The position numbers and the translations under genes are program-made. The notes below the pieces were generated by a model that was given only the letters and a program-made list of their open reading frames with translations, searched no databases and was not told the origin of the DNA. A DNA stretch of 64,000 bases from Pleurostoma richardsiae (taxonomy: Eukaryota; Ascomycota; Sordariomycetes; Calosphaeriales; Pleurostomataceae). Within the stretch, counting starts at the first letter, position 1; every line of letters begins with the position of its first letter. Of the stretch, positions 1 through 10,656 are shown one piece after another. The stretch spans positions 558,001 to 622,000 of the forward strand of contig JANBVO010000021.1 in assembly GCA_030052745.1 (NCBI GenBank), written 5' to 3'.

Positions 1-690
1 GCCGCAGCAGCACCCTCTTCCCCCCCCAGAGCAGCAGTTCCGCCTCGCAAACGCGCCCGGCTCCTCCGATGAAGCCAGAATAGACATGCCGTCTGCATCG
101 CTCTGGTGCCGACTGGAGATAGACGGTATCTTTGCGAGCGGAGCAGCAGGGGCGCTCCCGGACCAGGTCAGTCACACAAAGGAGGAAAGGCTGGGTGATA
201 GCCGGGCTGCCTGCCGACCCCCCTCCTCACCTCGGGACTGATCTCGCTGATTCTTCTGCTATTCATCAGACCTCACAATAGCACAGCGGATGAATGCATT
301 TTATTGTTGGAGAGCTGTTTTCCGGTGTTCCTGTTCCTATTCTCCTGACCCTTTCCACGGGCCACCGGCATTGAATTTTCACCTCAACCCCTTCAAGAGG
401 GGCATCAACACACCCACCCCTGGGCACTTCACTCCGCCAGCCTCAGGCTGCCGCAGTTGCAAAGGAATCCTCTTCTTCTATCCCGATATCATTTTCGTCT
501 TGTTCTCCTCCCTAGCCTGATCCTGGTCAAACGCGGGCCTTCTCCTTATCGAACCCCATCTCTTGGACTTCTACACGATCATTTCGATCCTTCACGCATC
601 AGATCGCCTCCTGCCGATCACCAAAACCTCCACGCTCCTTTATGAGTATTCTATTCCCAATCACGTCCTCGTCTGTCACAGTCACTCAAG
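1..690. promoter_or_regulatory. Left window edge and 5' region of the first gene
   Basis: No convincing gene was seen. The stretch just before the ATG at 691 is rich in pyrimidines and TC runs, as in many fungal promoters and 5' leaders. Short open frames at 290-520 and 457-645 have no family signal or coding-like composition and are not called. Confidence 0.4.
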
Positions 691-3234
691 ATGGCTCGCT
701 CCCGCAATCCCAGCGCCTCGAGTCAGATGAAGACTCGAGCGAAGACCGGCCCCTCTGCGGGGGAAACCACTCTCGTTGACGCCTATGGCACCAAACTTAC
801 TGAAGAGGACCGCATCAAGGCTATCGCCGCCGAAGCAGCCAAGGCCATCAAGCTCGAAGAGAGCAAACCCGTGGCTCTCAAGCAGAACTTGGTGAAGATG
901 AACCATCCCGTCACCCCACGTGTCCCTACTGGCACGGCGAAGAATCCCATCACCTCATCTGATCACCATAAGATGGCCGGACATGCTTTAGACCATCAGA
1001 ATCAGCCGGTCTCAGCCGGCCAGAACTCATCCAAGCGGGCAATTGTTCGCAAGAAGCCTGATCTCCCGAAACCAATGGCCAATCAACTCTCTGTTGCAGC
1101 AACGCCCGAGCCGATGAAGGAGCAAAACACCAAATCGTCACAGGGCCGGAAGTCCATCAAACCGACATCGACAGTCATCAAAGCTTCAACTCCAAGCAAA
1201 CAGCCAGCAGCTGGTAGCAAGAGGCACCGGGGCAAGTCCGACGCGGATCTGCAGGCCGGGGAGGCACCCAGGAAGAGGATGAGGCAGTCTACTGGAGCCA
1301 AGCCTATCAGCACCCCAGAGCCTGGCCTTTCGCCCAGCGACATTGTCACAGAGATCCAGGATTCCAAAGGCTCGGCAACACTTCGAGTTAAGAAGGGAGT
1401 GAAGAGAGTCGCTGAGGATATCCTTGACATCGGGGAGGAGGAGTACCAGCCAGCTTCCAAGAAGCAGAAGAAGGCCGAGTCGAAGCCTGCTCCAAGAAGA
1501 ATAATCAGGCTCACAAAGCCCTCGTCTGAGAAGCATCCCCGCCAGCTGCCCACACCATCCAGCAGCACAACTCCTCCGGGGGCTACCTCAGGTCCTCATT
1601 CGCCCGAGAACGGAGAAGAGCAGCTAGATGGTCCCGTAATCATCCCGGATAGCGACGCCGAGGATGCCGGGTCCATTGAGGCAGAGGGCAGCAGAAGTCA
1701 GCACCGGCGGTCCTGCTCGTCTAGTAGGGCTGCCAAGAAGGATGATTCTATCAGCCAACACCAACCTCGACGTGCCGCCGAGAACGGCGCCGCCCCCGTG
1801 CGTGTGCTTAAAACTGCGCCCGGACATGCTTCTACCAGTGCCAACCCCAAGCGCCCGACGAGCTTCCCAAGCACCATGCCCAACGGCGTCTTCGAGCTCG
1901 CAGGCTTGTACGCCGAGAGCTGGGAGCAGTCCAGCTTTGCACACATCGATCCTGCGACCTACAACGATCCAAGCTTCGGCTCATATACCAGAGCGCCTGT
2001 CCCTCCTAGGAAGCAGAGCAGAGGCGATGAAATGCTGCAGAGCCCCGAACACAGCGTTTCGCCTCCATCAAGCGTGACCATCGGCGATCGCCCTACCAAA
2101 CAGGCGAAGGTCGCCAGAGGTGCCCATCCCACGGCAGAGCGCACCGTTGAAGGCCATAATGGCACGCTCACAGACGCAATTGAGACCACCACAAAGCGGT
2201 ACCTCGCCGCCGCCCGGGCCCAGGAGCCCAGAGTCCGAGGCGTGGACGACACCCACTTCGTCTTCCAGGAGTGCCGGCCCGGCGTCGCGACCTCCTCCGC
2301 CAAGGGCAAGGCGCCGGTCCGCTACGTCGACGAGGAGGACAAGGGCATCTTTTACTTCTTCGGCTACGGCTTGTACCTCTGCCCCGACAACATGCCGGCT
2401 GAGTTAGGCGCCGAGTTCGTCGGCTTGGCGAAGCTGGACGACCACCGCTTCCTCATCTGCGGTCTGCCCAAGGGGGAGGAGCAACAGCCGGCTGAGATGT
2501 TCTCGACCGCCGGGGGAATCTCCAGCTACACCAGCCCGTCCAAGGGCGAGTCGTCTCGGTCCGCCGCCGCCCGCCGCCCGCCGGTCGCTCGCGTTGGAGT
2601 CATCTCCGCGACAGGCTATGCGACAGTGGCTCCCGTTGAGCAGGTCCGCCACTACCAGGACGATAAGGAGGCCAGCGAGCCCTCCGTCGTCGGTGCCCTG
2701 TATGCCCTGCCCTCCCGCGCCGCTCTCGACGCCCTCCTCGCCTCCGAGCTGCAGTACGACTATACCGTCCAGCGACACCCCGTCGCCCTGCAAGAGCTTG
2801 CCGAGGAGACGCTGCCCATCCCGGACCACCCCGACGAGCAGACCGTCCATCTCGCCGGCCGGCCCGTCCGCGTCGTGCCCGCATACCTCGTCCTCGCCCG
2901 CCCCGGCGGCTACCACCTCCCTCATTCCCCTCCCAAACCTCTCCCACCCATCCGCCTGGCCCCCGGCCAGGTCGTGCGCATGAAGAGGAAGCTCGGATAC
3001 CCGAAGAAGTACAAGGCGTGGCGGGCCGTGGAGGAGAAGAAGCGCGGAGAGGAGCGGGCCGCGGCAGAGGAGAAGGCGTGGCGGGGAGCGGGCTGGGGCG
3101 GGCTCGCGGAGGGGTACGAGCGGGAGATGAACCGGGCGGTAGCGCTGGCGAGCCTGATGTACGGGGTGACGAGCGGGTACGTCGCGGGGGTGGTGAGGAC
3201 GTGGATTCCGAGGCCGAGGGAGCGGGTACTTTAG
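691..3234 (+). CDS. Disordered protein with C-terminal gamma-glutamylcyclotransferase-like domain
   Basis: Single-exon 847-aa protein starting at the first ATG. Residues 1 to about 540 are low-complexity, rich in Lys, Ser, Pro and Ala with basic patches such as RKRMRQ and KKQKK that could be nuclear localisation signals. From about residue 550 the protein becomes ordered: FYFFGYGLYLCPDNM, then GLAKLDDHRFLICG, a YATVAP strand, VVGALYAL, and SELQYDY near residue 686. This order matches the GGCT/BtrG fold (YGSN loop, Gly-x-Ala strand, the W/VGxLY strand, the LDxxEG helix). The usual YGSN is YGLY here, while a Glu sits where the catalytic Glu of GGCT lies. The last 50 residues are a charged helix. 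The domain call is my inference; enzymatic activity is doubtful. The next gene is convergent. Confidence 0.8.
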   Translation: MARSRNPSASSQMKTRAKTGPSAGETTLVDAYGTKLTEEDRIKAIAAEAAKAIKLEESKPVALKQNLVKMNHPVTPRVPTGTAKNPITSSDHHKMAGHALDHQNQPVSAGQNSSKRAIVRKKPDLPKPMANQLSVAATPEPMKEQNTKSSQGRKSIKPTSTVIKASTPSKQPAAGSKRHRGKSDADLQAGEAPRKRMRQSTGAKPISTPEPGLSPSDIVTEIQDSKGSATLRVKKGVKRVAEDILDIGEEEYQPASKKQKKAESKPAPRRIIRLTKPSSEKHPRQLPTPSSSTTPPGATSGPHSPENGEEQLDGPVIIPDSDAEDAGSIEAEGSRSQHRRSCSSSRAAKKDDSISQHQPRRAAENGAAPVRVLKTAPGHASTSANPKRPTSFPSTMPNGVFELAGLYAESWEQSSFAHIDPATYNDPSFGSYTRAPVPPRKQSRGDEMLQSPEHSVSPPSSVTIGDRPTKQAKVARGAHPTAERTVEGHNGTLTDAIETTTKRYLAAARAQEPRVRGVDDTHFVFQECRPGVATSSAKGKAPVRYVDEEDKGIFYFFGYGLYLCPDNMPAELGAEFVGLAKLDDHRFLICGLPKGEEQQPAEMFSTAGGISSYTSPSKGESSRSAAARRPPVARVGVISATGYATVAPVEQVRHYQDDKEASEPSVVGALYALPSRAALDALLASELQYDYTVQRHPVALQELAEETLPIPDHPDEQTVHLAGRPVRVVPAYLVLARPGGYHLPHSPPKPLPPIRLAPGQVVRMKRKLGYPKKYKAWRAVEEKKRGEERAAAEEKAWRGAGWGGLAEGYEREMNRAVALASLMYGVTSGYVAGVVRTWIPRPRERVL

Positions 3235-4278
3235 TTTGATTCTCTCCTTTTCCTGAAGGTTGGGAAAGGGGGGGTTGGAGAAGTGGCCTTCCGGGATGTT
3301 TTGATAGCTGGGTTTGTGTATCGGGGGGGATCGTCTGAGATACCAGGGGCTAGTCAACTTGGGGGAGAAAGACACCCCGATAATATAAACAGCGAACACA
3401 GGGTGTTGACTGGAGGTGTGATAATAAGATATTAGCATTTATGATATCTCTCCTGATGAAACTGTGACTTGAGCAGAGCCCAAGTGGAATGCCATTCTGC
3501 CAGCCTGCCTCCACTCCCACGCTTTTTGCCCCTTATGCCCATACGCGCACTTCTCGGATCAGGAAATAAAACAAATCAAGCTTTTGCCCCCGGGAAATGC
3601 GACCAGAGTAGACTGACGATGCCAATCTGATACCAAATTCGACGGTCAATCCGAAGACGAAAACCTCGACAGATGCGAGTGCATAGGCTGCCCACGCTCG
3701 ATGCAAGAACAAAGCCCAGTCCAGCGAAACTCAACATTAAAAGAACCACCCAAACGAAGAGAAGATGCCACCAGCGTTTCATCCCAGGCCAGCAGGGAGA
3801 AAGAGCAAGACGCAATGAGGCCTGGACACAGCGAGAAAGAGAGAAACAGGGTGGAAGGGTAGAAACAGAGATAGATAAACAACCCTGCATGCAGTAGGTA
3901 ATGTAATGTAGGATCTGATATGCCGTGGCCCGGGACAGATATCGCCTTCTGCGCGAGTCGCCGCCCACCCACCCTTCATCTGAAGACCCGGGCGTTTCCT
4001 GATCCCGTCTTCCAGTTCCCAGATGTTCCCGCGTTTGCCTCCATCTCGGCACCGTCTCTAGGCGTCCTCGACCTAGTCCTGCCATAGGGCCTAAAGTGAG
4101 CCCGCACATTACCGCTTCCTGAACCTTGCCGCGCCCCGTCTATTGTACATTCCAGCATACGCCCCCCCTCCTTGGATACCGTAGGAAAGCTTAGCTGCTG
4201 AATTGGGAACGATCCGCGCGTCTCCGCTGTGGTCATGAGATTAAAGATTAGAACAGAAAAAGAACTCGCTCACGCTGG
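3235..4278. other. Convergent intergenic region
   Basis: About 1 kb between two gene 3' ends. It probably holds both 3' UTRs. A 68-codon ATG frame on the minus strand ending at 3576 would encode a short hydrophobic peptide (starts MKRWWHLLFVWVV), but there is no family support, so it is not called. Confidence 0.4.
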
Positions 4279-7256
4279 TCACGCATCGAGGACATCCTCC
4301 TCCTCCTCCGTTGGCGGTAGTCTGTACGCATGCTCGGGGACGCCCTCATCCTTCTCCCAAGCGACGCCGGGGCCGCTATAGCTGGGCTCGGGGATGGTAG
4401 TGCTCGATGTTGTCGTGGCGGCCGGCTCGGCGATGTTCCGCGGCGTGGCTTCCTGCTCGCCCTCCAGCAAGCTGTGCGCTCCCTGACCGGGTTTCACCGG
4501 CTTGGGACTCAGCACAGTAGAAGACTGCGCAGCGTAGGTGGGCGAAGAGGCCGGGATCTCTCGACCTTCCGAGACACTTCCCTCACCAGACGCACCGCTG
4601 ACGGCGCCAGCAGTACCACCACTGCTACCACCAGCCCCACCGCCCAGCTTTTGCAGCAGCAGCTCAGACTGTTGCCTAGCCAGTTTCTGCAGCTGCGCTA
4701 TGGGGTCCTTGTGGTAGCGCAGCACGTTAGTCAAGTCACAGAGGCAGTCTGCAGGAGTCCACCGTATTCCATGCACACATACCCAGTCAGACTGCGCGGG
4801 CACGCCCTCCGCGGCCGGCAGCTGCTGTCCGTCATCTCCCTCACCTTCGTCGCCGGGGCCACCACCCCCCCAGAATTTGGGTCGACGAATAGGCGCTGGA
4901 GTGACAGGGAGACTCGGTCGTTCCACCTCGCTCGGGAAATCGGTCAGCTTAGAGCCGAATCCCGACCAAGGGGCGGCGTTCTCGAACTGGCCGCGTAGAC
5001 GACCGAATCCTCCTCCCGATCCAGGCGCTTCCTGCCCTGCGGGAGGTCCATGGCTCCTTGTACGACGGTGCCAAGGCAGTGTGTCAACGTACTTTTCGAT
5101 CTCAGGTACGTCGTCCCACGCGTTGACCCGCGTAAAGTTTGACCAAGGGTCCGAGGGCACGATGCGGATGGAGGGAGTGGTTGGCGTCACGGGCTCGCTT
5201 TTATGTTCCGCAGTAGATGATTCTGTGATGGAAGGCTCAGCTACGGTCGCTCGAGACTCGAAAGAAGCCCTGGACTGACCGGAATACTCGATTGTTGATT
5301 CCTCAGTCACAGATGGCTCAGACGGCTCGTTAGCGAAGACCCGAGAAGCCCGCGGCTGATGGCTTTCCCAGGGGAAGATCGGCCGCGGCTTCTCGGTCAC
5401 AGGAGCCGGCTTTTCTCTCGGAACTTCGTACCACATATTTCGCGGAGGGCTCGGATAACGTTCGGGAGGGACGAACGGAGCGGTGTCCGACGACATTTCA
5501 TAGTGCGTCTGAGGGAAATTCACAGCCTCTGGCTGAGATTCGGGCGGAGGAGGTTGTCTAAAGCAGTACAATTAGCTTTCTGAGATTTGGGTCAACAAGA
5601 TGTGATATTTAGCTTACCTCTGAGCATCCCATGTTGGCATCATAGGGGGTGGCTCAGGCTTGTGCTCCGGCTCGGTATGAGGGGGAGGTGGAACCTGGTC
5701 TTCTCGAGCCTCAGTTTGAGCGCTTTCGACATTATGAAAAGACTCGCTGGGGTGGGGAATTGGCTGCTCAGATGGCTGGGAGGCGGTCCCAGACTGAGGG
5801 TGGTCTTGATGATGATATTGTGGTTCTTGGTGGTGGTGGTAGTGGTCTTGTGGGTGGTGTTGATCCTCCTCATGGCGATGCTCGTGATGAGCTTCTCCAT
5901 GTGGAGGTTCCTCATGGTGTTCATGAGGATGGTGATAATAATGAGGTGGAGGAGGCGGGGTTGCGGCACGCGGCTGTGGAGGTGGATACTGATACTGCGA
6001 CGAAGGTGCATGTGGTGTATAATGCACCGGGGGTTGTTCATAATGCTGACCCTGAGGAAGTCCTGGCTCGGGTTGCGGTTCGCCGGTAGGAACGACGTAG
6101 GTCACGGTCGGATGGTATTCTCCCTTGACGAAGTACTGGACAAGCTCAGGAGCTTGCTGTACCCTTTCCGTCCCTTCTGTAGCTCCGGCAGATTCCGCTG
6201 TTGCTTGTGGTGACTGTCCCGGCTGTTAGCAAACTGTCTGGGGCACCTCCAGCTATTGCGCGACTCACGGGTTTCTTGTAGTGTCTATCGTAGACTGCCC
6301 ACCATCTCCCTATCATGTCGTCGAAAGGGTTGTCTTCCGCCTTCGATGGCCTTCCTTGGAACCAAGGCTTCTCGGTTCCGATGAAATGGACCATGTTGAT
6401 GCTCGACTGGAAATGTCGATACGCGGGGACGTACTGGTAATGTGCTGATGGCGTGACGTTGTAGGTAAAGCTCAGGCGGTGATAGTCGTTCTTGAAGTAC
6501 ATGTTGAGCAGACCCTGGTCGGCGCCGTCGAAGGATATCCCCCTCTCGGCCATGGCGACCAGGGCGTAGTAATCACTCAAGTTAGGAGTCAGGGCCATGA
6601 CTCCGGTGTTGAACAGGTCCGGCCACCCAATGTCGGGGGCGGCAGAGAAAGCGTAGGGCAGGTCGAAGAGCTCGTCAGGAGCTCTGTAGGCAACGACATC
6701 GGCATCTATGTAGACGATCTTTCGAAACTGGGTCTGTTTCCAAAGATTGACCTTTGTGAAGGCCGAGTGCAGATCCGGGCGATTCATGAGCTGCAGGTTG
6801 GCGGTAGACCCGTTCTTGATGCGTCCCACCGGTATGACATAGTCGTAGACGGCCTGCAGAGTGGAGGCGTCAGCATCGCGGGGCCTAGTTGGAGTCAATT
6901 GGCAGCTCCGGAGCGCACCTTGAGCTGGGTCACGACTTCGCCAGAGACGGTGTCCAGCGTGACCAGGACAGCCAACTTCTTGGTGCTGCCGCCATCTCGC
7001 AATGAGTGCGCGAGCACCAGAGCTCCTATACAAAAGACAATCAGCTCGAATCCCCAAAGCAATTGGAGCTCTGGAGCTTACCGGGTAGGTATGTGTCTGT
7101 CGTCAGGAGCTGTTTCGGGGGCGGTTGTCAGCTTCGCATTCCCCAGCTTGAGAGCTTATCCGAGCAGTGGGATGTCTCAGACGCCCAGGCGAGCGCGTGA
7201 GAGCTGGCGGGCGAGCGTACCGTGGCATAGACATCCTCCCCGCCTTGCACATCCAT
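4279..7256 (-). CDS. gnn: Glycogenin (GT8 self-glucosylating initiator of glycogen)
   Basis: Six exons: 7221-7256, 7082-7109, 6919-7025, 6269-6853, 5618-6222 and 4279-5557, giving 879 aa. Intron phases agree throughout. The N-terminus reads MDVQGGEDVYAT, then LLTTDTYLPGALVLAHSLR, the start of the GT8 fold. The metal-binding DAD is at 107-109 (YIDADVVAYRAP) and DQGLLNMYF near 169-177. Tyr196 and Tyr198 (SAHYQYVPAY) align with the self-glucosylated tyrosine segment. GT8 ends near residue 250. A His/Pro/Glu-rich linker follows, then a C-terminal block (WVCVHGIRWTPADCLCDL) that I recognise from fungal glycogenins and that may contact glycogen synthase. In the cytosol, glycogenin primes the glucan that glycogen synthase extends. 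The first three exons total only 171 bp and are easily missed. Confidence 0.93.
5765..5960 (-). repeat. Histidine-rich low-complexity segment inside glycogenin
   Basis: In the glycogenin frame this stretch encodes many His residues mixed with Pro, Gln and Glu (for example HHYHHPHEHHEEP and HYHHHQEPQYHHQDH). The plus strand appears as TGG/TGATG-rich DNA. It lies between the GT8 domain and the conserved C-terminal block. Confidence 0.8.
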
Positions 7257-7416
7257 CGCTGTGCAAGCTACCTCGCTAGCGACCCCAAAACGGTGGGACG
7301 AAGCGAATAAACAGGAGGGCGGTTTGGGCGCGAGAGAGACCTATGATGTTGACGCTGAAGCAAGCACGAAACGAGGGACGAAAGGAGCGAAAGCCTGGGG
7401 GGCGAAGAGCATGAAG

Positions 7417-7461
7417 AGCAGAGCAGAGCAGAGCAGGCAGAGCAGATGAGGCAGAGCAGAG
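7417..7461. repeat. GCAGA-type pentanucleotide repeat
   Basis: Repeated AGAGC/GCAGA units in the glycogenin 5' region; on the glycogenin strand this is a CT-rich tract of the kind often found in fungal promoters or leaders. Confidence 0.65.
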
Positions 7462-7854
7462 GCAACGATGGCCGAGGCAGAGAGTGGAAGGTCGAAGATT
7501 GGGAGCTGTTGCCCGGTGCTGGTCGGAGGAGAGGGTCTGGCTGTGGCCGGCGGCCCAATGTTTTTGTTCGCTCGCTCGCTAATAAGCGGGCGGCGGATGC
7601 GGAGGGATGGGCCACAGCTTGCAGCAGCGTGCAAGAACCCCACGGAGCATTGGATGATATCAGGGAACGCGGCCGTTTGTGCGAAAGGCGTTAAGAGCAG
7701 GGGGCCACCGCGAGCAAGCTTGATCCCTGCGAGCATGCAAGAGAGGTGTGGTGAGGAGCTGCACGCTAGAATTGGCAAAGATGAGCTAGTAGTACCGTAA
7801 CGACGCGGCGTCTGCGTCGGCACGGGTACCTCACTCCGTACCTTTGTCGTCGGG

Positions 7855-7904
7855 GTCAGTAGTCAAAAGTCAGTCAGTCAGTAGTCAGTCAGTCACATCA
7901 GTCA
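7855..7904. repeat. GTCA/AGTC tandem repeat
   Basis: Imperfect tandem copies of GTCA, interrupted by AAAA and CACA, in non-coding DNA upstream of glycogenin. Confidence 0.7.
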
Positions 7905-10656
7905 ATTTCGTGATGCGAAGATTTCTGCTGCTGCGATTGCGGCGGCGCCAATTATTTACATAAGTGAGGGAAAAGGGGGCCAGGACGCATACAGACGAGG
8001 CAGCCGACGCTGTTCCCAATCCAGCTCGTCGTCGGGTCTGGCCAAGTGGGAAAGAAAGGTCGCGCTTTTCTCCTGCCCTCTCCGTCTCGTCCGTGTCCAG
8101 TGTCTCTTACTATTAGGTCAGGTATCTCGACTCGCTGACAATTGGAACCTGATGTACGGAGTTAGGTACCTACCGAAGTTATAGGTAGCCCGTACTCGGT
8201 ACACAATAGGCGGGAGACGGGAACGTGGGAGGTAGGCACTGTATGTACTGTACAATGCTGTGGCTCAAACAGGTGTCCCTCGAGCCACTCATTTGACACC
8301 CAATTCATCACCTGCACACACCACCGTAGACGAGGCTGATCAATTGAGATCCGTTCTTGCAATTCTTCGCCCAGATCTTCCTTTGCTAGCTCCGATGCCG
8401 TCCCTCTCTACGGAGTATTTCACCTACTCTACTCTACCTTCGGAGTATACAGTACCAGAGTACATCCTCTTGTCACTAATCCTGCGCCGTGTTGGTTGGT
8501 ACACGTGTGGTACTGGTCTGGCTGGGCCTGGTTGTTGGTCCCTGAAGTCGATACTTTTTCCCGTTGCACGACTTCTTCTGCCGCCCATTCCACCTCCCCT
8601 GGCGACCCCCCTAGGGAGACCGTGGCACCCGGATTCCACTGCAGTCTGCGCACTGCCTTGGCGGCGACCCACGAAGAATCCGACGTTGAAGAAAATGAAG
8701 GAGACTGCCTGTCCGTCTCCGGCGTCTGGGAGAGACAAGACTTGTCTTACACGAGTTGGTGCAACGGCGGGGTCTCCAAGAGAAACACCATGACCGCATG
8801 GAGATGATGCTACCAGACTAACCAGAGGGACCGGGGTAGCTCTAGCTCCTCCTAGCTCCGCAGCTTAGCTCCCCTTCTAGCCGCCTCTTCGCTTCGTTTC
8901 CAAAACACTCGGATCCTCGCCTTCTTGTTGGCCCCGCGGGTGCGTCGGCCGGGCCAGCCGTCCGTCCACCTGCCGTGCGGCATTCCGTCCTGCTGCTGAT
9001 GACAACTTCATCCTGAAGATCGAGAGGCGGCTGCGGTTGATCGCCAGCCAGTCAGTCATCTGCACCGGCATCATCTGCATCATTTGAGCCGAATAGGGGT
9101 CGACTCTGACAGGGTTACTATGTAAAGTGCGGGACACATCGGAAACCAAGCCACACAGCACGGAGTACTTGGGTGAGGTACTTTGTCAGTCGCTATCATG
9201 ATCTGATGATACTGGAGCACTCCGTGCTCAAGCAGATAACGCAACCTCCGGGAGACAAAGGCGCGTGGAACCCCTTTGGATTCCCTGCCACCGCGTTTTC
9301 TGCCTACCTTGCCAGGAGCGGTAATGATATCAACAGAAAGCCACCCAGGGATTGTGTCAGTTATCGAGTGCTGCTGCCTCGAATGTGAAAGGTCCATGCG
9401 ACATTGTCTCTTCAATATGAGAAGAGCCGGAAGCCTCTTCTTCTGAGTTTCGCGAACACAGCTCTAACGGCTCTCCCGGTCTCTTCGACACTTGCATGTC
9501 ATGATCAATAGTACATCCCACGAATCGGCCGAGACAGACTATCAGAGCGCAATAATACTCTGAAGATTGCGGCGGAGGCAGAGCGAGCCCCTCCCTCACC
9601 GTACATTGCACAAACGGCCTGCATGCAGGTCGCTGCAAATTGCTGCACCTCCAAGAAAGCCTCGTTGACCACTCTGATGCATCCTCGAACCACCACTCCC
9701 TGGACCTCATCCCTTGTCGCCTGTCAAGCCTGCCAGTCTTACTGGAGTCCGCAGCGGTGAAGCATCAGACGTGCAGTCGAGTGTCGACCGCAAGACTTGG
9801 TGGTGCCCATCCAGCCCATCTTGATCCCATCCCCGCCATCCCACTCGCCCCAGCTGCCCCGCCGTTTGCATCACCACTTACCGTCTTGCACCCATATCTA
9901 CCTATCTACACTAGAGTACACTATCTCCTGTACGGTGTACACTGCCGGCGCATCACCCTGTCTGTCTGAGGCTGGATGAAGAGCTTTCCCCGCATCAAGC
10001 GAGCGCCGGGATCTGGCAGGAAAATCGACGAATCCGAGGTTGCACGCCAAGGGCGGCGGCTTGGTAATTACCTACGGTAGTGTACCGGTCTGGTACTGTA
10101 CCTCCCACACTCGCGTTGTAGTCAGTGTCATCTTGGAGAACGCGTCTCCAAGCTCTCAGCTTCTCGGTACACCTGACCCGTCTGGCATACGAAGGCTGGT
10201 CGCACCTCTCATTTTTGAAGTTAGGACTGGCTGAAAAGCCAAGCCACGGAACATACGGAGCCCAGAAGGCTCTGTGGCAGGCTGCGTCGACGATGATGCT
10301 CAAGGCTGAGCCCGCTGTCAGGCTCAAGGTCCAACGCATCGCCGACATGGAACAGCAACCAGAGGTTAGCGCATCTGTAAGTCAACACCGTCGCATATTG
10401 CCCCCCATCACGGCTCGGGAGCTGGACGTCATGATCATCACCACCTATTCACCCCAATCCTGCTCAATTGATGTACATTTCCTCCGACCTTGCTCGCCTC
10501 TCCTCTCTCGGGGTTCAGTATGACGTCGGAGGTGGTCACATGGACAGCCGCCGCGATCAGCGGAGGCTCCACCGGCACGAAGGGTCTCGACTGTGACTTT
10601 AGCCGCAACGGTCGCTCCGACCGGCCCAACACCGGGGATCACAAGCCCTCCTCTGC

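Larger units (their letters stand above)
7257..10656. other. 3.4-kb gene-free region (upstream of glycogenin)
   Basis: No supportable gene. The part next to glycogenin carries GCAGA-type repeats (7417-7461) and a GTCA tandem array (7855-7904). Several copies of the motif TACGGAGTA or its parts occur (7833, 8155, 8409, 9160). Open frames such as 8260-8793 and 9640-9969 (+) begin at non-ATG codons or lack family signals. The region probably holds the glycogenin promoter and 5' leader and the upstream control region of the plus-strand gene at 10.7 kb. Confidence 0.4.

Noticed and set aside
2404-3438. 344-codon minus-strand open frame over the first gene
   Set aside because: Antisense to the GGCT-like gene, starts outside any promoter-like region and has no family signal.
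3576-4109. 177-codon minus-strand frame with a hydrophobic tail
   Set aside because: It starts at a non-ATG codon, lies in the presumed 3' UTR of glycogenin, and the hydrophobic part has no homology I recognise.
8260-8793. 177-codon plus-strand frame in the 3.4-kb gap
   Set aside because: It begins at GTG, has no family signal, and its composition matches the surrounding non-coding DNA.
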